Notes: generated by a model not told the origin, from the sequence alone. DNA of 56,198 nucleotides from Branchiostoma floridae (GCF_000003815.2 NC_049989.1:18680120-18736317), one strand, 5' to 3'. Positions 38,015 to 49,924 are shown, counted from the stretch's first letter. Numbers and translations are program-made.

Positions 38015-38470
38015 TCCTTGTAGTGCAAGCCCACTGTACAGTAAACCCGTTGTTTAGCAGCATTTCAAATCGTAAGCCCACTGTACAGCAAAAACGTTGT
38101 TTAGCAGCATTTTTTTCTATTATGCTCTTGGACATGACTACGTCGTTGACAGACGAGGAAATTGTGGCACTGCACTCAAGTTTTGTAACTTAAATTAACA
38201 GTGCCACATACACGGTACAGACAGAAGGTAGTCTTTTACCTCCCCGACCGAAGTCAGGTACCCATTTTTACACCTGGGTGAATTGAGGAAGGTCGTGTAA
38301 AGTGCCTTTCCCAAGTGCCCAACATCGGGCGGCACAGCGGGGATCGAACTCAGAACCTCTAGATTCCGAGCCGAACGCTCTACCAGTTACGCCACGCCCG
38401 ACGCCAACATTTAGAATCGTAATCTCACTGTACAGCAAAACCGTTGTTTAGCAGCATCTCAAATCGTTTT
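38015..38470. repeat. 50-bp repeat (three copies) interrupted by a SINE
   Basis: Units with cccactgtacagcaaaa and cgttgtttagcagcat occur at about 38030, 38080 and 38425. The last is separated from the first two by the 38220-38403 SINE and flanks. Confidence 0.75.
38220..38403 (-). mobile_element. tRNA-derived SINE, minus orientation
   Basis: On the minus strand it starts with a tRNA-like ggcgtggcgtaactggtaga and a B box gagttcgatcc. Then comes the central block gggaaaggcactttacacga and aaaaatgggtacctgac. The central domain matches the + copy at 35140-35390. Poor tRNA folding and the tail argue against a functional tRNA gene. Confidence 0.78.
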
Positions 38471-39910
38471 GTTATGTAACTCGGAAACCTAGTTTAGGAT
38501 TCATGGTTATGGTTGTTTCCGAGTGAAACCCTGGCAGGGAAATACCTCTCCATTCCATTAGGGGGTCAAGACTCCAGGCGATGACTCATTCATTCCGAGG
38601 GAAGGAGCACGGAGTAACATTCTAGATCATCAATTTTCAGATGTCGCTGGCTGGACAGGTGGAAGACTGCGTCCCAAGTGAAACAATAAAAAAGCAAAAA
38701 AATTAGTAGTTGAGTTCCTCCTCGGAGATGTGACAGCAGGATCCCCGTAAGTGCCTGTAGTACTGTATGACAGAGTGGAGTTCGCCTTTCTGAAGTTCTG
38801 CACTAGTCTCCTCAATTTCCTTCTAAAGTGTCAAAGAAGAATGACTACGTCTTCGACTCATCCGGTGCGGTTGCCTGAGAAGAAACACGCTACCCATTTC
38901 CTCGTGGCGCAGAACATAGGATGAAAAATCTGAGCAAACAGAATATGGTACATGCCTTCGAACAAGTAGAAATCTACAAATAATTGTTTTTTTCCCAATC
39001 AAACTAATTCTATTGCCTACATACCATTTGTAGATGCCAAGTTATGCACGTCTGTAGCTGTGATCATTACGTACTACTCTTGATGTGTGTTTCCAATACT
39101 TTGCAGTTCATAATCATGAAATGAAATCCTATGTCCTTCTTGTAATAAAAGCGGGAACAATTGTAACATCCAATTTTGAAATAAAGTGTTTTAGACTGTT
39201 TTACTAACATTTATTCACTATAACTATCAGATGACATCCCCATAAGGCATTCTTGTATTAAAGATAGGATTGGTTTTACACGTACACCTCACGTCACTTC
39301 ACCTCACAAAAACATTGTGAAAATGTTTAATAATGATATTATCTTCCTATTTCAAGCAGAAAGACGTGGGTGTCAGACTTCCAGCAGCTCAAGTTGACCC
39401 GCACACCTCAGGTCAGGTCAATTGCCCACGTGACTGGGTGTCGCTTGCAAAGTAATGATCACACTAATTTGAATTTTGGTACACATTCATATAAGACTCA
39501 TACTTGACATCTATGCTTAGAAATCTGAGTTGTGCTTGTTATCTCTGGGTGAGGCCGAGGACTTATTGATCACCCCTCGTATCAACTACCGTATACATGT
39601 ATATATTATATTTATTTGGCAAACATTACATGTCATACGGTCCGCAGCCTTGCGACTGAATTGGTGTAGTAACATCACATTCAGCACAGTTGATACAATA
39701 TAAACGATATGTTTATAAATATTTGAAAATTAAGTACGCGATTAGAAACAATTATTGCACTTTTAATTAATCGTCATATTGCACTTTGAGTACATAATTA
39801 CGCAGAGTGGGCGAAGAACAGCAAACAGGACTGTGTTCAAAAGCCTGATGTGTTTTTATCAGTAATACATGTATGTATGTACTAAGCATTGGTCACATGT
39901 AAACAGTATT
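38471..39910. other. Intergenic, nothing recognised
   Basis: AT-rich; no repeat with a partner in the window and no exon are found. Confidence 0.45.
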
Positions 39911-40046
39911 CTCCAAGCAGATCTATGGTGGCGTAATATAGTATCAAACCCGCCGTAGGTGCCCGTTTGACTCCCTTTGGCTTTGGCCGGCTATACTCCT
40001 TGGCCAGCTTTGATACTATCTTATGGCACCGTAGGATCTGCTTGGA
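39911..40046. mobile_element. 136-bp foldback element
   Basis: ctccaagcagatctatggtg at the left and caccgtaggatctgcttggag at the right are inverted, with about 38-bp imperfect arms that also include tagtatcaaa / tttgatacta. Confidence 0.8.
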
Positions 40047-40663
40047 GATTAGTAAACAGTACATAAGCGTGTAATACACTCTAGCGCATTGTCCTCAGCC
40101 ACCGGTTCAGCAGAATGAAAAGAGCTTTGGTTTGGCCTTGATTTTTCCTCGATGAATTTGGAGAATTGGCCGGGGTCATCGCGAAGGCTTCAGAGACGTG
40201 CTCCGCGCCTGTAGGAGCCAACCCCGGCATCACTGCAATGTTATTATATATACTAGAAAGGCCGACATTTCCTTGAGAGCAAATACAGCATATTTCAGCC
40301 ATACGTCTTTCCATGCAACACTGAACTGTTCCAAATCACCCCAAATTGACCATTTCAACAGTAAATTCCCTCAAAGAATGAACTAATATTTTGAATTGAT
40401 TTCAGATGAAAATGGAGCTTGCCCAATATACCCCAGGCCCACATGGAAGAATATACTCTTCCACAAGAGCTGCTATGCATAACCAATTGGGTATTGGAAT
40501 CGCCAGATCCTATTTTTTTTTTTTAGATAAAAAAAATCGCCACACCTTCCGCTCAGAAAATTTTCATCATGAAATTACATGAAGCAATTCAACAATTTCC
40601 AGTACGATAACTCATTGTGATGCGGGTACATTTATCATTGCAATTAGGCGTGCCTGATGTTAT

Positions 40664-41215
40664 TCAAGGGGACTTTTTCGTGTTGATGAAAGAAGCTATG
40701 GAGAAGTTTTCTGTGTAAAACGGGTCAAAGTTTGTGTACTTCATTCTCATCTGGGCCAGTGGTCCTTGAGGCGATAGCAAAGATGCTCTCCATCTGGCCC
40801 GGTCTGCAGTAATACTTAGGGCTTCAACAAAGTCTTTCTTTGTTACACAACCTTCTTTCAACTCTTTAACAAAATGTTATCTGACTCATTTAGTACTGAT
40901 GAAGGCGACAGATGGTAGTCGAAATGTTTACGGAAAAACTAAAAGAAGGTTGTGTACATAACGAAGAAGACTTTGTTGAATTGATCTAACGAAGTAATGT
41001 AACTATTTACGAGAATACTTGAGGCTGTAGCCATAGTCAGTCCTCTCTCTTTGAGGTCTCGTTCTATCGTCCTTCTCCAGGTCTCTTTGTGGCCCTCCTC
41101 TTTTTTCTTTTCCAGCTGGCTTCCACTTTAATGCACTCCTTGTTATTGTTATATATTGGCTGCATTTATCTACCCGTTTGTGTGTCTGTATTACCACTCC
41201 ATCGTAGCGAAACAC
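40664..41215 (-). mobile_element. Decayed LINE C-terminal remnant with inserted inverted repeat
   Basis: On the minus strand ALKWKPAGKEKRGGPQ is followed, after a frameshift, by ETWRRTIERDLKERGLT. Farther on comes DRARWRASL. This is the order of the C-terminus of several LINE-encoded proteins (ALRWTPxGKRKRGRP, ETWRRT, DRxRWR). Between them, 40828-40982, lies an inverted repeat (caacaaagtctttctttgtt / aacgaagaagactttgttga), probably a later insertion. Confidence 0.7.
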
Positions 41216-42955
41216 ACCAGGTTTGAACCGAAGAGTACAAGCTGCATATCGGGACTGATATGGGTATTCAATTCAATCTACTCACACCGGGAAGGCCCCA
41301 TCTCTTTTTGATAAGTGTGTCTGGTTCTTTAAATTTCCGAGATGTGGCTCTTCTCAAACAAGAAGACATCTGTTTTTGTTTGTATTTGTTATTCCTTTCT
41401 TTCAAATCTGGTGCCGTATGATTTAATTTAAATACTTAATTCACTTATTACCCGGAGCTCGGATGATAGATTAGTACCTACAAATCACTGATACTTTGAA
41501 GTCAGAGTAAAATCATGCTAAACTGTCTTTCCATAATGCTTAATTGTCTTACCCAAAGGTATGTACGGATCAAATTTTCAACGACCACTGTCGCCTTCTT
41601 CATGATAAATACTAATAATCAGCATTGGTCCTGGAGAGATCGTGCAAAGCTTTGACACATTTAATGATTGTAATACAGATTATCTAAACAGGTAGACATA
41701 TCCAACACACGCCAATGGTCGTTAGAAATTTGACCCGTGTATACCTTTGTGTTAGAAGAAAAATTCAGCTTTGTGCTGTGACTACTACCAACACAGTCAA
41801 ATGAGCCTTCAGGATACATTGAAGTCTTTTGCAGAGTTGGCCTTTAACCTCATTGTAAGTCAATGGCCAACAACAAATGACAACATGATTAAGTCAAAAA
41901 TTCATCAAAGAGTTGGTTGTAGCGAGAAACTGAAATAACATCAAAGTATCAGCGTTTCGTATTCCCCCTCTGACAATTTGAAGTATTCTTAAAACTCAAC
42001 AAAAGGCTTCAGCTTCATTGTAAATCTTTGATCAAGATTTAAAAAAACTACAGATCGAGTGCGTATCAGCAACACATCAAGGAGTACATGTAAATACAGC
42101 AAGGTCGCGAATCAAAGTTTATTCCCCTCTTTTCTAAGAAATCAAAGTCTTCATAGAGATCAACCAAAACTTCAACCAAAAATTCTAACTTCATTGTTAA
42201 TCAATGAACGATAATCTCAAAGAGAACCCGCGCGGTTTGATGCAAGAAAAACAACGTACCAACATTTCTTTCCCCCTCTCTCAATGTGAGGTCTGATTAG
42301 AAATCGACAAAAGCCTTCAACGTCATTGCAAGTCAGCGGAGGGCAATGGAAACGCTGCCTATTGACAGACGAGAGAGTCAATGTAAAGGTGGTAAGGTCG
42401 AATTATCCACGTCAATTCGACCAGGGGTTAACAAGCAAAAACCTACACAATTGCAAGTTCCGTCTGTTTTACGTCTATGGCCAAAGCTTTAACGTTGTGT
42501 GGGTAGATGTGGCACAGAGCGCCAACAAACTTTGGTTACAAAGTTTCCGTCTCGGAAGAGGTCGTCGGCTTTCCTAACAACGTTCGTCCCTGACCCCTCT
42601 TGCATATCCAATCGTTCACTGACTTTGGGGGAGGGAATTCACAATCTGTATCTGTATCTATATAGCCGGTATAACCGCCCAACGGCGTAACACACCAGCT
42701 TCGCAGGCACGCGGCGCGGCAGCAGCTGGTTAGATTACACCGAACGACCCGTCACACCTACCTTTTGCACATCTATCTGCAAGCGTTCTTTAAAACTACC
42801 CAGAGAAGATACCCCTACTGTACTTGTTGGTAATTCCACTCTACGATAAAAAGCAAGATGCACAAGAAGCAAAATGATTTATAACATTGAATTAAATTAC
42901 AAACATAAGACAGTATCATAATCTTAAAGAGGCATCGCAAAAATAAAATGAACGT
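41216..42955. repeat. Intergenic with a degenerate ~130-180-bp tandem repeat (41800-42400)
   Basis: Words of the type cattgtaagtcaatgg recur at about 41852, 42016, 42194 and 42325, each preceded by caaaagccttcaac-like sequence. At 42640-42720 a piece related to the 45620-46029 palindrome arm is seen (tatctgtatc, ggcgtaacacaccag). Nothing else is recognised. Confidence 0.45.
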
Positions 42956-43100
42956 GCATCGACTCAGGTTCGAACCCCAGTCAACCCTAGACATAGGATC
43001 TAGAAAAGGAAGCATTTAGGAAGACATTTTTGTAGATTCGAACCCAGGACCTCTGTGCCATGATCCAAATATCTTGCAACTATGCCATCGGAACCCCATT
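42956..43100 (-). mobile_element. tRNA-like SINE fragments
   Basis: Two minus-strand B-box-like segments occur: ggggttcgaacctgag at about 42965 and cctgggttcgaatct at about 43040. The second has an A-box-like tggcatagttgcaag. The pieces are close together and not cloverleaf-complete. Confidence 0.4.
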
Positions 43101-43112
43101 GGTACTAACTAG

Positions 43113-43545
43113 GCATACATAAGAATCAGTTGCCACAAACTGCGAATTAAATCAGGAAGGCACAACCGCACTCCTCTAGAACAAAAACTCTGCCAATTTT
43201 GTACTTCAAACATGGTAGAAGATGAAGTGCACTTCACTGTTAATTGTGATATGTATACCAATGATAGAAATACTCTATTTACTTACACAGAAAGTAGATT
43301 CCCTCATTTTAGACACATGAGTAGCACTGACAAGTTTATATTCCTCATGCGTTTTGACAAAGCAACCATAGCTAAACCCGTATAAAGTCCTACATTTTCA
43401 CCATTACCAAGATGCGAGAAGAAGCCAAACTTCTGTGATAGACAAGATTTGTGGTACTTTTTATATGTGTTTATGTTTTGACTTGTTGTGACCTGTACTT
43501 AGTTCGGTTGGGCAAAATGGTACAATAAAGGTCTTTATTCCTTAT
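43113..43545 (+). mobile_element. Non-LTR retrotransposon 3' fragment, second type
   Basis: A frame open to TAA 43383-43385 reads HKLRIKSGRHNRTPLEQK, then CQFC, VEDEVHF and C-x-MY with R, the same Zn-knuckle module as at 8070-8387 but only distantly similar. The 3' tail ends in caataaagg at about 43524. It is 5' truncated. Confidence 0.75.
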
Positions 43546-45280
43546 AAACTACATCAGTGAGTTGGGCTGGGGTCTAAAATATCAATTCAACTACACATAA
43601 AAGCTAAAAACTGAATTTTAACCAAAATTGATAGATTTTCTGTAGACGGACACCTCTGCACTTCTGCCAATCTTCCTGAGAGTTCTGAGGTTCGCATGGT
43701 TCCGTTTTGGATACTAGCCAGCTGCTTGCGCACTACGCTGCCACGAGATCGCGCACACCTTTGACACAGTCCGTGACTTGTATTACAGATTATCTACACT
43801 TAACTCTCTTCACGCTTAACGCAGATAGACATATCATACACGTGTATCCCTGATGTCAAACTGGAGAGTCACAAAGAACGTGTACGAAATACAAACCAAT
43901 ATGCCAGACGCAAATTCAGCCTCTGAACACTTGGTTCATATATTGTATTAGAAGACCCCCTTTTTCCTGGGGGTGAACAAAGCAAACAAAATCAAGATAA
44001 ATCAGTATAGAACAATGCATTAGCGTTAATCAAACTTTCTGCAATTAGCTTTACAACATACTATTAAGTACGGTTTAGTAAGAAAGAGAAAATTCCCCTC
44101 GCACATTGCACGTATACGCTGAGCACGGATCGGCTGTCCTGTTGGATTAGATTTGTAAAGTCAAAGTGTATTTCTTTTAGAGAATTGCTAAGATAAGTGT
44201 GTAAATATGCAGTGAAATGACAATGTCTCTGACGCAGGGTTGTCGCCTTCGCTTCATTTCGAAAACCCATTTGTCATGTGGGCGTACAGCATTGTAAGTA
44301 ACTGTCAATTACTTTAACTGTAGTTCAGTGTCCTTTGTACTTGGCGAAAAGAATTACCACACAAGTGTTACTTCCTACACTTCTTATATGCAGGGTTTAA
44401 AGATTTTTTAGCTTTTCCGTCAATTCTTGTGACAATTTTAAAGGGGCATTCCACCCGGAATGTCTGCAAAAACGTTTGAAGACTATTTCATTTCGGGTGG
44501 GGAGATTTGGCCACTTAAGTACATGTAAAAGAAGTTGAAAGTTGGTCAACTTAAAATGGTGGCACCAAAACTGCTTGTGTGGCCGGCGTCGGGCACAATT
44601 TCTCGCTAACGGTAGAGTCGCTTAGCTAAAAAAAAAAGTAGGGTAACTATCGAACATTTAGGAAGGAACACAAAAAGTCTGAACCTAAGCGACTCTTGGA
44701 ATACAGAGATTTGGTCACTTGTATGGACCATTCTGCTCTAAAAAGGCTACTTTTATACTTGGACAAATCACTACAGAATGACCCACAAATGCAGTTATGA
44801 AGTTTGTGCACATACAGTCTACTCAAAAAGTGATCATTAAACATCATAGTATCGACATCAATACTAGTACTAACCAGTACGTGGTCAAATTCACGTCCTC
44901 CCCCGACAGCGCACTAGAGGAAGGGTCCTCTCGAATTAGATTTGGAGCCAACAGACAACGCTATCAATATGATTTACTTACTTTGGCCCTAGTTACTTTA
45001 AAATGCAGATCAGTGTTCGTTGTGCATATGTCGAAAGGAATTATGCGTGTCTCTCCATTAATTCAAATTTGAATGAACTGATATATACCAAGCTGACGTG
45101 TCGAGCCAAAAGGTGATCGTACCTGGTGATCGATTCAGATATTGTACTTACACACTGTATGCCTTTCTTGTCACTGATAATAAAAGGGCAGCTCTCAAGT
45201 TAACTGGTTAATGTATTTATTCATTATTTCAGAGCTTCAGTGACGTGCAAGCAGATTGTAGAACGTTTTTGTGTCTGCAT
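43546..45280. other. Intergenic, nothing recognised
   Basis: No exon-like or repeated structure could be supported. Confidence 0.45.
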
Positions 45281-46029
45281 ATAGCCGGTACAACAATTCT
45301 TAAGTCCCCTTTACAAATCAAGAATTTAGCTCNNNNNNNNNNNNNNNNNNNNNNNNNNNNNNNNNNNNNNNNNNNNNNNNNNNNNNNNNNNNNNNNNNNN
45401 NNNNNNNNNNNNNNNNNNNNNNNNNNNNNNNNNNNNNNNNNNNNNNNNNNNNNNNNNNNNNNNNNNNNNNNNNNNNNNNNNNNNNNNNNNNNNNNNNNNN
45501 NNNNNNNNNNNNNNNNNNNNNNNNNNNNNNNNNNNNNNNNNNNNNNNNNNNNNNNNNNNNNNNNNNNNNNNNNNNNNNNNNNNNNNNNNNNNNNNNNNNN
45601 NNNNNNNNNNNNNNNNNNNTACAAATTAATCATTCTGATTCTGATTCGGGTTGTCCAGGGTCATGTTGCGGTGTTATACACCAAAGGGCAGTTACCCAGA
45701 TACAGATACGCTGGTGTGTCACTCCTAAAGCCCCCTTTACAAATCAAGAATTTAGCTCGGCCGAGTTGTCAGCGAGCTGTAAATTACGAGGAGGTATTAC
45801 CCTGATGCCTACGAACAAATGGCAGAGTTTCTTCGTAGGCATCAGGGTCATACCTCCTAGTAAGGCACAGCTGGCCGGCACCTCGGCCGAGCTAAATTCT
45901 TGATTTGTAAAGGGGGCTTTAGGAGTGACACACCAGCGTATCTGTATCTGTGTAACTGCCCTTTGGTGTATCACACCGCCACATGAGCCTGTAGAACCCG
46001 AATCAGAATCAGAATGATTAATTTGTAAG
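45281..46029. mobile_element. Large palindrome (foldback element) next to an assembly gap
   Basis: 45620-45815 and 45832-46029 are inverted copies, about 196 bp each, around a 16-bp spacer. They share cattctgattctgattcggg, accaaagggcagtta and cccctttacaaatcaagaat. Before the gap, 45281-45332 contains a further copy of the cctttacaaatcaagaattt piece. No ORF is present. Confidence 0.88.
45333..45619. other. Assembly gap (287 N)
   Basis: Bounded on both sides by pieces of the same foldback repeat, so the hidden sequence is probably another arm. Confidence 0.9.
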
Positions 46030-46813
46030 GCGTCGCAGCCTTTTAGGCTGAATTGTGTGATACATTACGATTCAGTACATACACACTTAAAATCATTAAA
46101 CAAGCGATTAATATTGTATTCACAAGGATGCATTACAAATATATTGCAATACATAATGATTACAAAATCACTTGAAATCATTTCGATGTGCCTCAAAGAC
46201 TCAGAAACATCATCCTGTCACGCCTAACCTTTGTGCAGTTTAAGCGATGCGTAACTATATTATAGGGATATGCTCACCGGTACTTGGTGGCAACGGTTTC
46301 CGGCTCTACGGCAATACGACAATCTTATCACAGCCAACACTTTCAATGCAGCAGAAATAATGTTAGCATATGGAAATAAAATAGTAGAAGTGAAAAAAAT
46401 GTGACTAACCAACATGATTCTAACTTTAAGTCGTAATAACGAAAACATAAATAAGATATAAAAACAAACAAGTAGGTGCCGATAAAAAATTAATTAAACG
46501 CGTAAAATCAGCCAAGAATATTTTGTCACCACTTTTTTTCTGATTTGACTTTTATCTTCATCAAAAATAATCGTACGTAAAGTCATAACTCTGACAATGG
46601 GTGAAAGTTCTAATTTGTAAAATTAGATTCTGGTTTCATAAGATATTTGCAAAAGCAAACCTTTTGTGTGGAAATCAAATTCACAAGCCATCCCCCATCT
46701 GGTGGGCCAATGTTCAGCCTAAGCGTAACAAATAGATGATTCACAGCAGCATTCAATTTATGAGGTTAACGCACCTATTGGCTGGATGGAAATTCTATCA
46801 GCATATTTCCTTT
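46030..46813. other. Non-coding region upstream of the GPCR
   Basis: AT-rich with no recognised element. An ATTGG (inverted CCAAT) at about 46776 may belong to the GPCR promoter. Confidence 0.4.
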
Positions 46814-46965
46814 GCATCTAACCGAACTCAATCAATCAGAAAGCACCGCCTGAGGTGAGTAGGCGCATCTAACCAGACTTGATCAATCAGAAACACCGCC
46901 TGAGGAGAGTAGGCGTAGCGTAAGACAATCTGAACTGTGGGAGAGTTGGTCGAGGCCTTATGACG
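46814..46965 (+). promoter_or_regulatory. Duplicated ~50-bp block in the probable GPCR promoter
   Basis: Two adjacent copies (46814-46864 and 46865-46914) share gcatctaacc, gatcaatcagaaa-like and caccgcctgagg. A CRE-like TGACGTAG follows at about 46961. It ends about 120 bp before the ATG. No TATA box is seen. Confidence 0.4.
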
Positions 46966-47081
46966 TAGACGCAACGCGTAGCCAGGCTCCTTACTCTTCC
47001 CCTGCCTTTTCGTACTAAACAGACTGTTTCTGGTCGCTTCTGTGCAGTGCTGACCGTTTTCTCGTAGCAGCAACAGCAGCG

Positions 47082-47427
47082 ATGGCTGAGCTCGACTTCG
47101 AAAACGCTTCCCTTGACGTTTACAACATGAACGCGTCGTATGTTTTCAACCACACGTTTTGGATGGACGGCATGGATGAGATGAAGCCGCTGTCGTCCGT
47201 CACGTTGGTCCTCATCAGTGTGACGTACGGCGTGATCTTCCTGGTGGGCATCCTGGGGAACGTGTCGGTGGGGCTGGCGGTGTGGGGGAACAGGGAGCTC
47301 CGCACGCCCACCAACTTCTTCCTGCTGAATCTCAGCGTGGCGGACCTGCTCCTGCTGCTGTTCTGTCTACCAGTGTACGTGGTTGAGCTGTGGGTCCACT
47401 ACCCTTGGTTACTAGGCGAAACGATGT
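47082..47427 (+). CDS. Class A peptide-type GPCR, first coding exon
   Basis: 115 codons plus one base; the donor ATGT|gtgagt splits a Cys codon (phase 1). The start ATG lies in gcagcgATGG. The N-terminus has three N-glycosylation sequons (N8, N17, N23). TM1 is about 40-67 with GNVSVGLAV (N60 = N1.50). Intracellular loop 1 is NRELRTPTN. TM2 is about 77-99 with NLSVADLLLLLFCLP (D88 = D2.50). Extracellular loop 1 is VELWVHYPWLLGETM, and C116 is the conserved TM3 Cys. RTPTNFFLLNLSVADLL is typical of neuropeptide receptors of the rhodopsin beta group. The subfamily cannot be fixed from this exon. No downstream exon with TM3-TM7 was recognised in the remaining 8.7 kb, so the gene either continues beyond the window or is broken. 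Confidence 0.85.
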
Positions 47428-48395
47428 GTGAGTAGGCTTCGATTGTTTGTTTGTTTGTTTGTTTGTTTGTTTGTCTGTCTGTTTGCTTTTTTCGCCGTAC
47501 CGCTCCTTTTCCATCTACCGGTTTATGTGGTACAGCTCTTGGTCCACTACCCCTGGTTACGGGGGGAAACGATGTGTGAGTAGTCTTTGATCGTTTGTTT
47601 GCTGTTTCGCGGACCCATTGCTGCCCGTCGAGCTGTGGGTCCACTACCCTTGGTTACTGGGCGAAACAATGTGTGAGTACTCTTTGATTGTTTATTTGTT
47701 TGTTTGTTAGTTTTCTCCTTCGCGAAACCGCTTCTGTTGCATCTATCACCACCCCTGGTTGTTACTGGGCGAAACGATGTGAGTAGCCTTTGTGTGTTTG
47801 TTTGTTTGTTTGTTTGTTCGCTCCTGTTCTGTCTACCGGTGTACGTGGTCGAGCTGTGGGTGCACTATCCTTGGTTACTGGGGGGAACGATGTGTGAGTA
47901 CACTTTAATAGTTTGTTTGTCTGTCTGTCTGTCTGTTTGCTTTTTCACCGTACCGCTCCTTTTCCATTAACCGATGTATGTGGTACAGCTCTTGGTCCAC
48001 TACCCCTGGTTACGGGGGGAAACGATGTGTGAGTAGTCTTTGATTGTTTGTTTGCTATTTCGCGGACCCACTGCTGTTTGTGTGCGTGGTCCAGCACTTG
48101 GTCTACTACCCTTGGGTACAGGGCGAATAATGTGTGAGTAGTCTTTGTTTGTTTCTTTGTCTGTTTGTTTGTTTGTTTGTTTGTATGTTTGCAAACCTTC
48201 TTCTCTTTCCTTTGTCAGTGTGGGTGGTGAAAGTGTGGATCTCCATGTAGCCCCTGTTTACCTTCTTTGTTTTAGTAATTTTGATTATCTGTTTGTTTGT
48301 TTGTTTGTCTTTTTGCTTTTATACTCTTTCGCGGACCCACTCATGTGCTAACTGCCGGTTTACTGGTCGGGTCCACTGCCCCTGCCTGTGTGCGA
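47428..48395 (+). repeat. Tandem array of GPCR exon-1 end + donor (about eight copies)
   Basis: Copies of the loop-1 coding end (gagctgtgggtccactaccc, then ttggttactgggcgaaacgatgt) followed by GTGAGTA and a (GTTT)n stretch end at about 47575, 47672, 47778, 47893, 48028, 48134 and 48392, with a very decayed one at about 48230. The copy at 47821-47893 still encodes LLFCLPVYVVELWVHYPWLLG. GT donors are kept in most copies. None has a clear separate acceptor. Confidence 0.85.
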
Positions 48396-48402
48396 GTAGT
48401 CT

Positions 48403-48404
48403 TC

Positions 48405-48439
<35 letters not shown>

Positions 48440-48465
48440 CTGATTCATTGATTGATTCATTGATT
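48403..48465 (+). repeat. (ATTG)n microsatellite
   Basis: About 14 units of attg with a few C or A changes, immediately after the last exon-like copy. Confidence 0.9.
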
Positions 48466-49924
48466 CTCAACCGTCGGGTTAAGAACGGAGAGCTCTTGTG
48501 TATCTCGCCCCGGAGCATGCCTCGCCTATCACGTGCTCAAGCTATCGCTCTCCTATCGCACTGGCCCTCCAGCCTAACAGGCCTGCTAACCATGTGTTAG
48601 TAGACATCATTTCCTTTCTTCCATAGTTTCACATTGAAAAAGACGTATATCCAGTATCGGCCACCTAAATAACGTTATCAAAAGAGGCTAGCTAACGGTT
48701 GTAACAAAATCCTTAGACTGCGTAATAATAACTTTCGATTTGTATAGCATTAATTTCAACGCTCGTTTCCCTTTATCCCGAGTTGACCTACTTGTATTAG
48801 AGTTTTTTTAAGGACAGGATGTTTATAATTTTAAGTCTATAGACAGAGTTTTATAATTGCAATGTTCTCAAAACAATGCAGTTTGAAACCATCATCCGTT
48901 GACTCCATACCCTCTTAGTACCATAAACAACGGATATAACGCTAAGTTAACGTTGTCCTGCGTTATGCCATCACAGTTAGGACACTCGACAAAAGGAGCT
49001 TATCATTTGGGTGTTGTTGTGGGTTTCTTTAAAAGATTTTAAAACACTACTCCGTTTATGTGAAACCAATTCGTTAGGAATGCAGACACGCGCCATGTAC
49101 CAAACTATATATAGCTAGGTCATCACGAACACCAGCATTTCTACTGCCTGTACCTTGCGGGTTATTAAACCGTGTAGTACATGGTGTGTGTGGGCGCTTA
49201 TGGTTGGACTGTCGTAGTTTGACAGTATTTGAGTCCTTGCCTGGACAAAGGACAGGTTCTTGTATCCATGAATTCTCTGAGGGGAAATGAAGGGCACATT
49301 ATCCATTTGACATTGTATTCGTTCGGCAAAATTGAACACGTGTTGGAGGGGAAAAGCCACGAGGCTTATTCAAGTTCTCCCCCGTTAAAGTTAACAATGT
49401 AGAGAGAAAATAATGATAGTAAACGATGGCAGATGATATCAACATCATGATAGATCAGAGAATGAATCTGATAGTAAATTGTCACAAAGAGTAACATGAT
49501 CGATAATTGTTTGGATATGACAACCATACGTCTAATTATAACATAATTCCGTAGAAAAATAACATAATATTATCTTTAAAAAGGCCAATTTCAATTAGCA
49601 AAATAAGGAATTGAGTGCGAAGGGATTTTGATATAACATTCAGCTTACAATCTTACGAAGCTTTACTGGGTTGATACTTGGTTGTGTATTGATTATGTTG
49701 AGCCTCATATTGAACCACATGTGTGCATCAAGCTAGCTCATATAACGATTTATAAAACACGAGGAATCCTTGACATATGCCTAGCGCGGCAGTGTAAACA
49801 GTCCTCTCGAAAGACGTTGAGGATGGATTCATCAACACTTCTTTGTGTTGACGCCTTCTCAAAGCGGAAATGACTACCACCATACAGCATTCATGAGCAT
49901 TAGACTTGTGTTTGCGATCAAGCA
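48466..49924. other. Non-coding; diverged foldback relative at 48825-48962
   Basis: 48825-48962 shares gcagtttgaaacc, atccgttga and aacaacggatata with the 22555 and 30975 elements. Its ends (acaggatgttta / taacgttgtcctg) are partly inverted. Nothing else is recognised. Confidence 0.45.

Noticed and set aside
38330-38403. Functional tRNA gene on the minus strand
   Set aside because: A and B boxes are present but the cloverleaf is not complete and it is fused to a SINE body shared with another locus.
47704-47970. Second GPCR gene or exon encoding the TM2-loop region
   Set aside because: It is one unit of the exon-end array; upstream sequence is simple repeat without a start or an acceptor.
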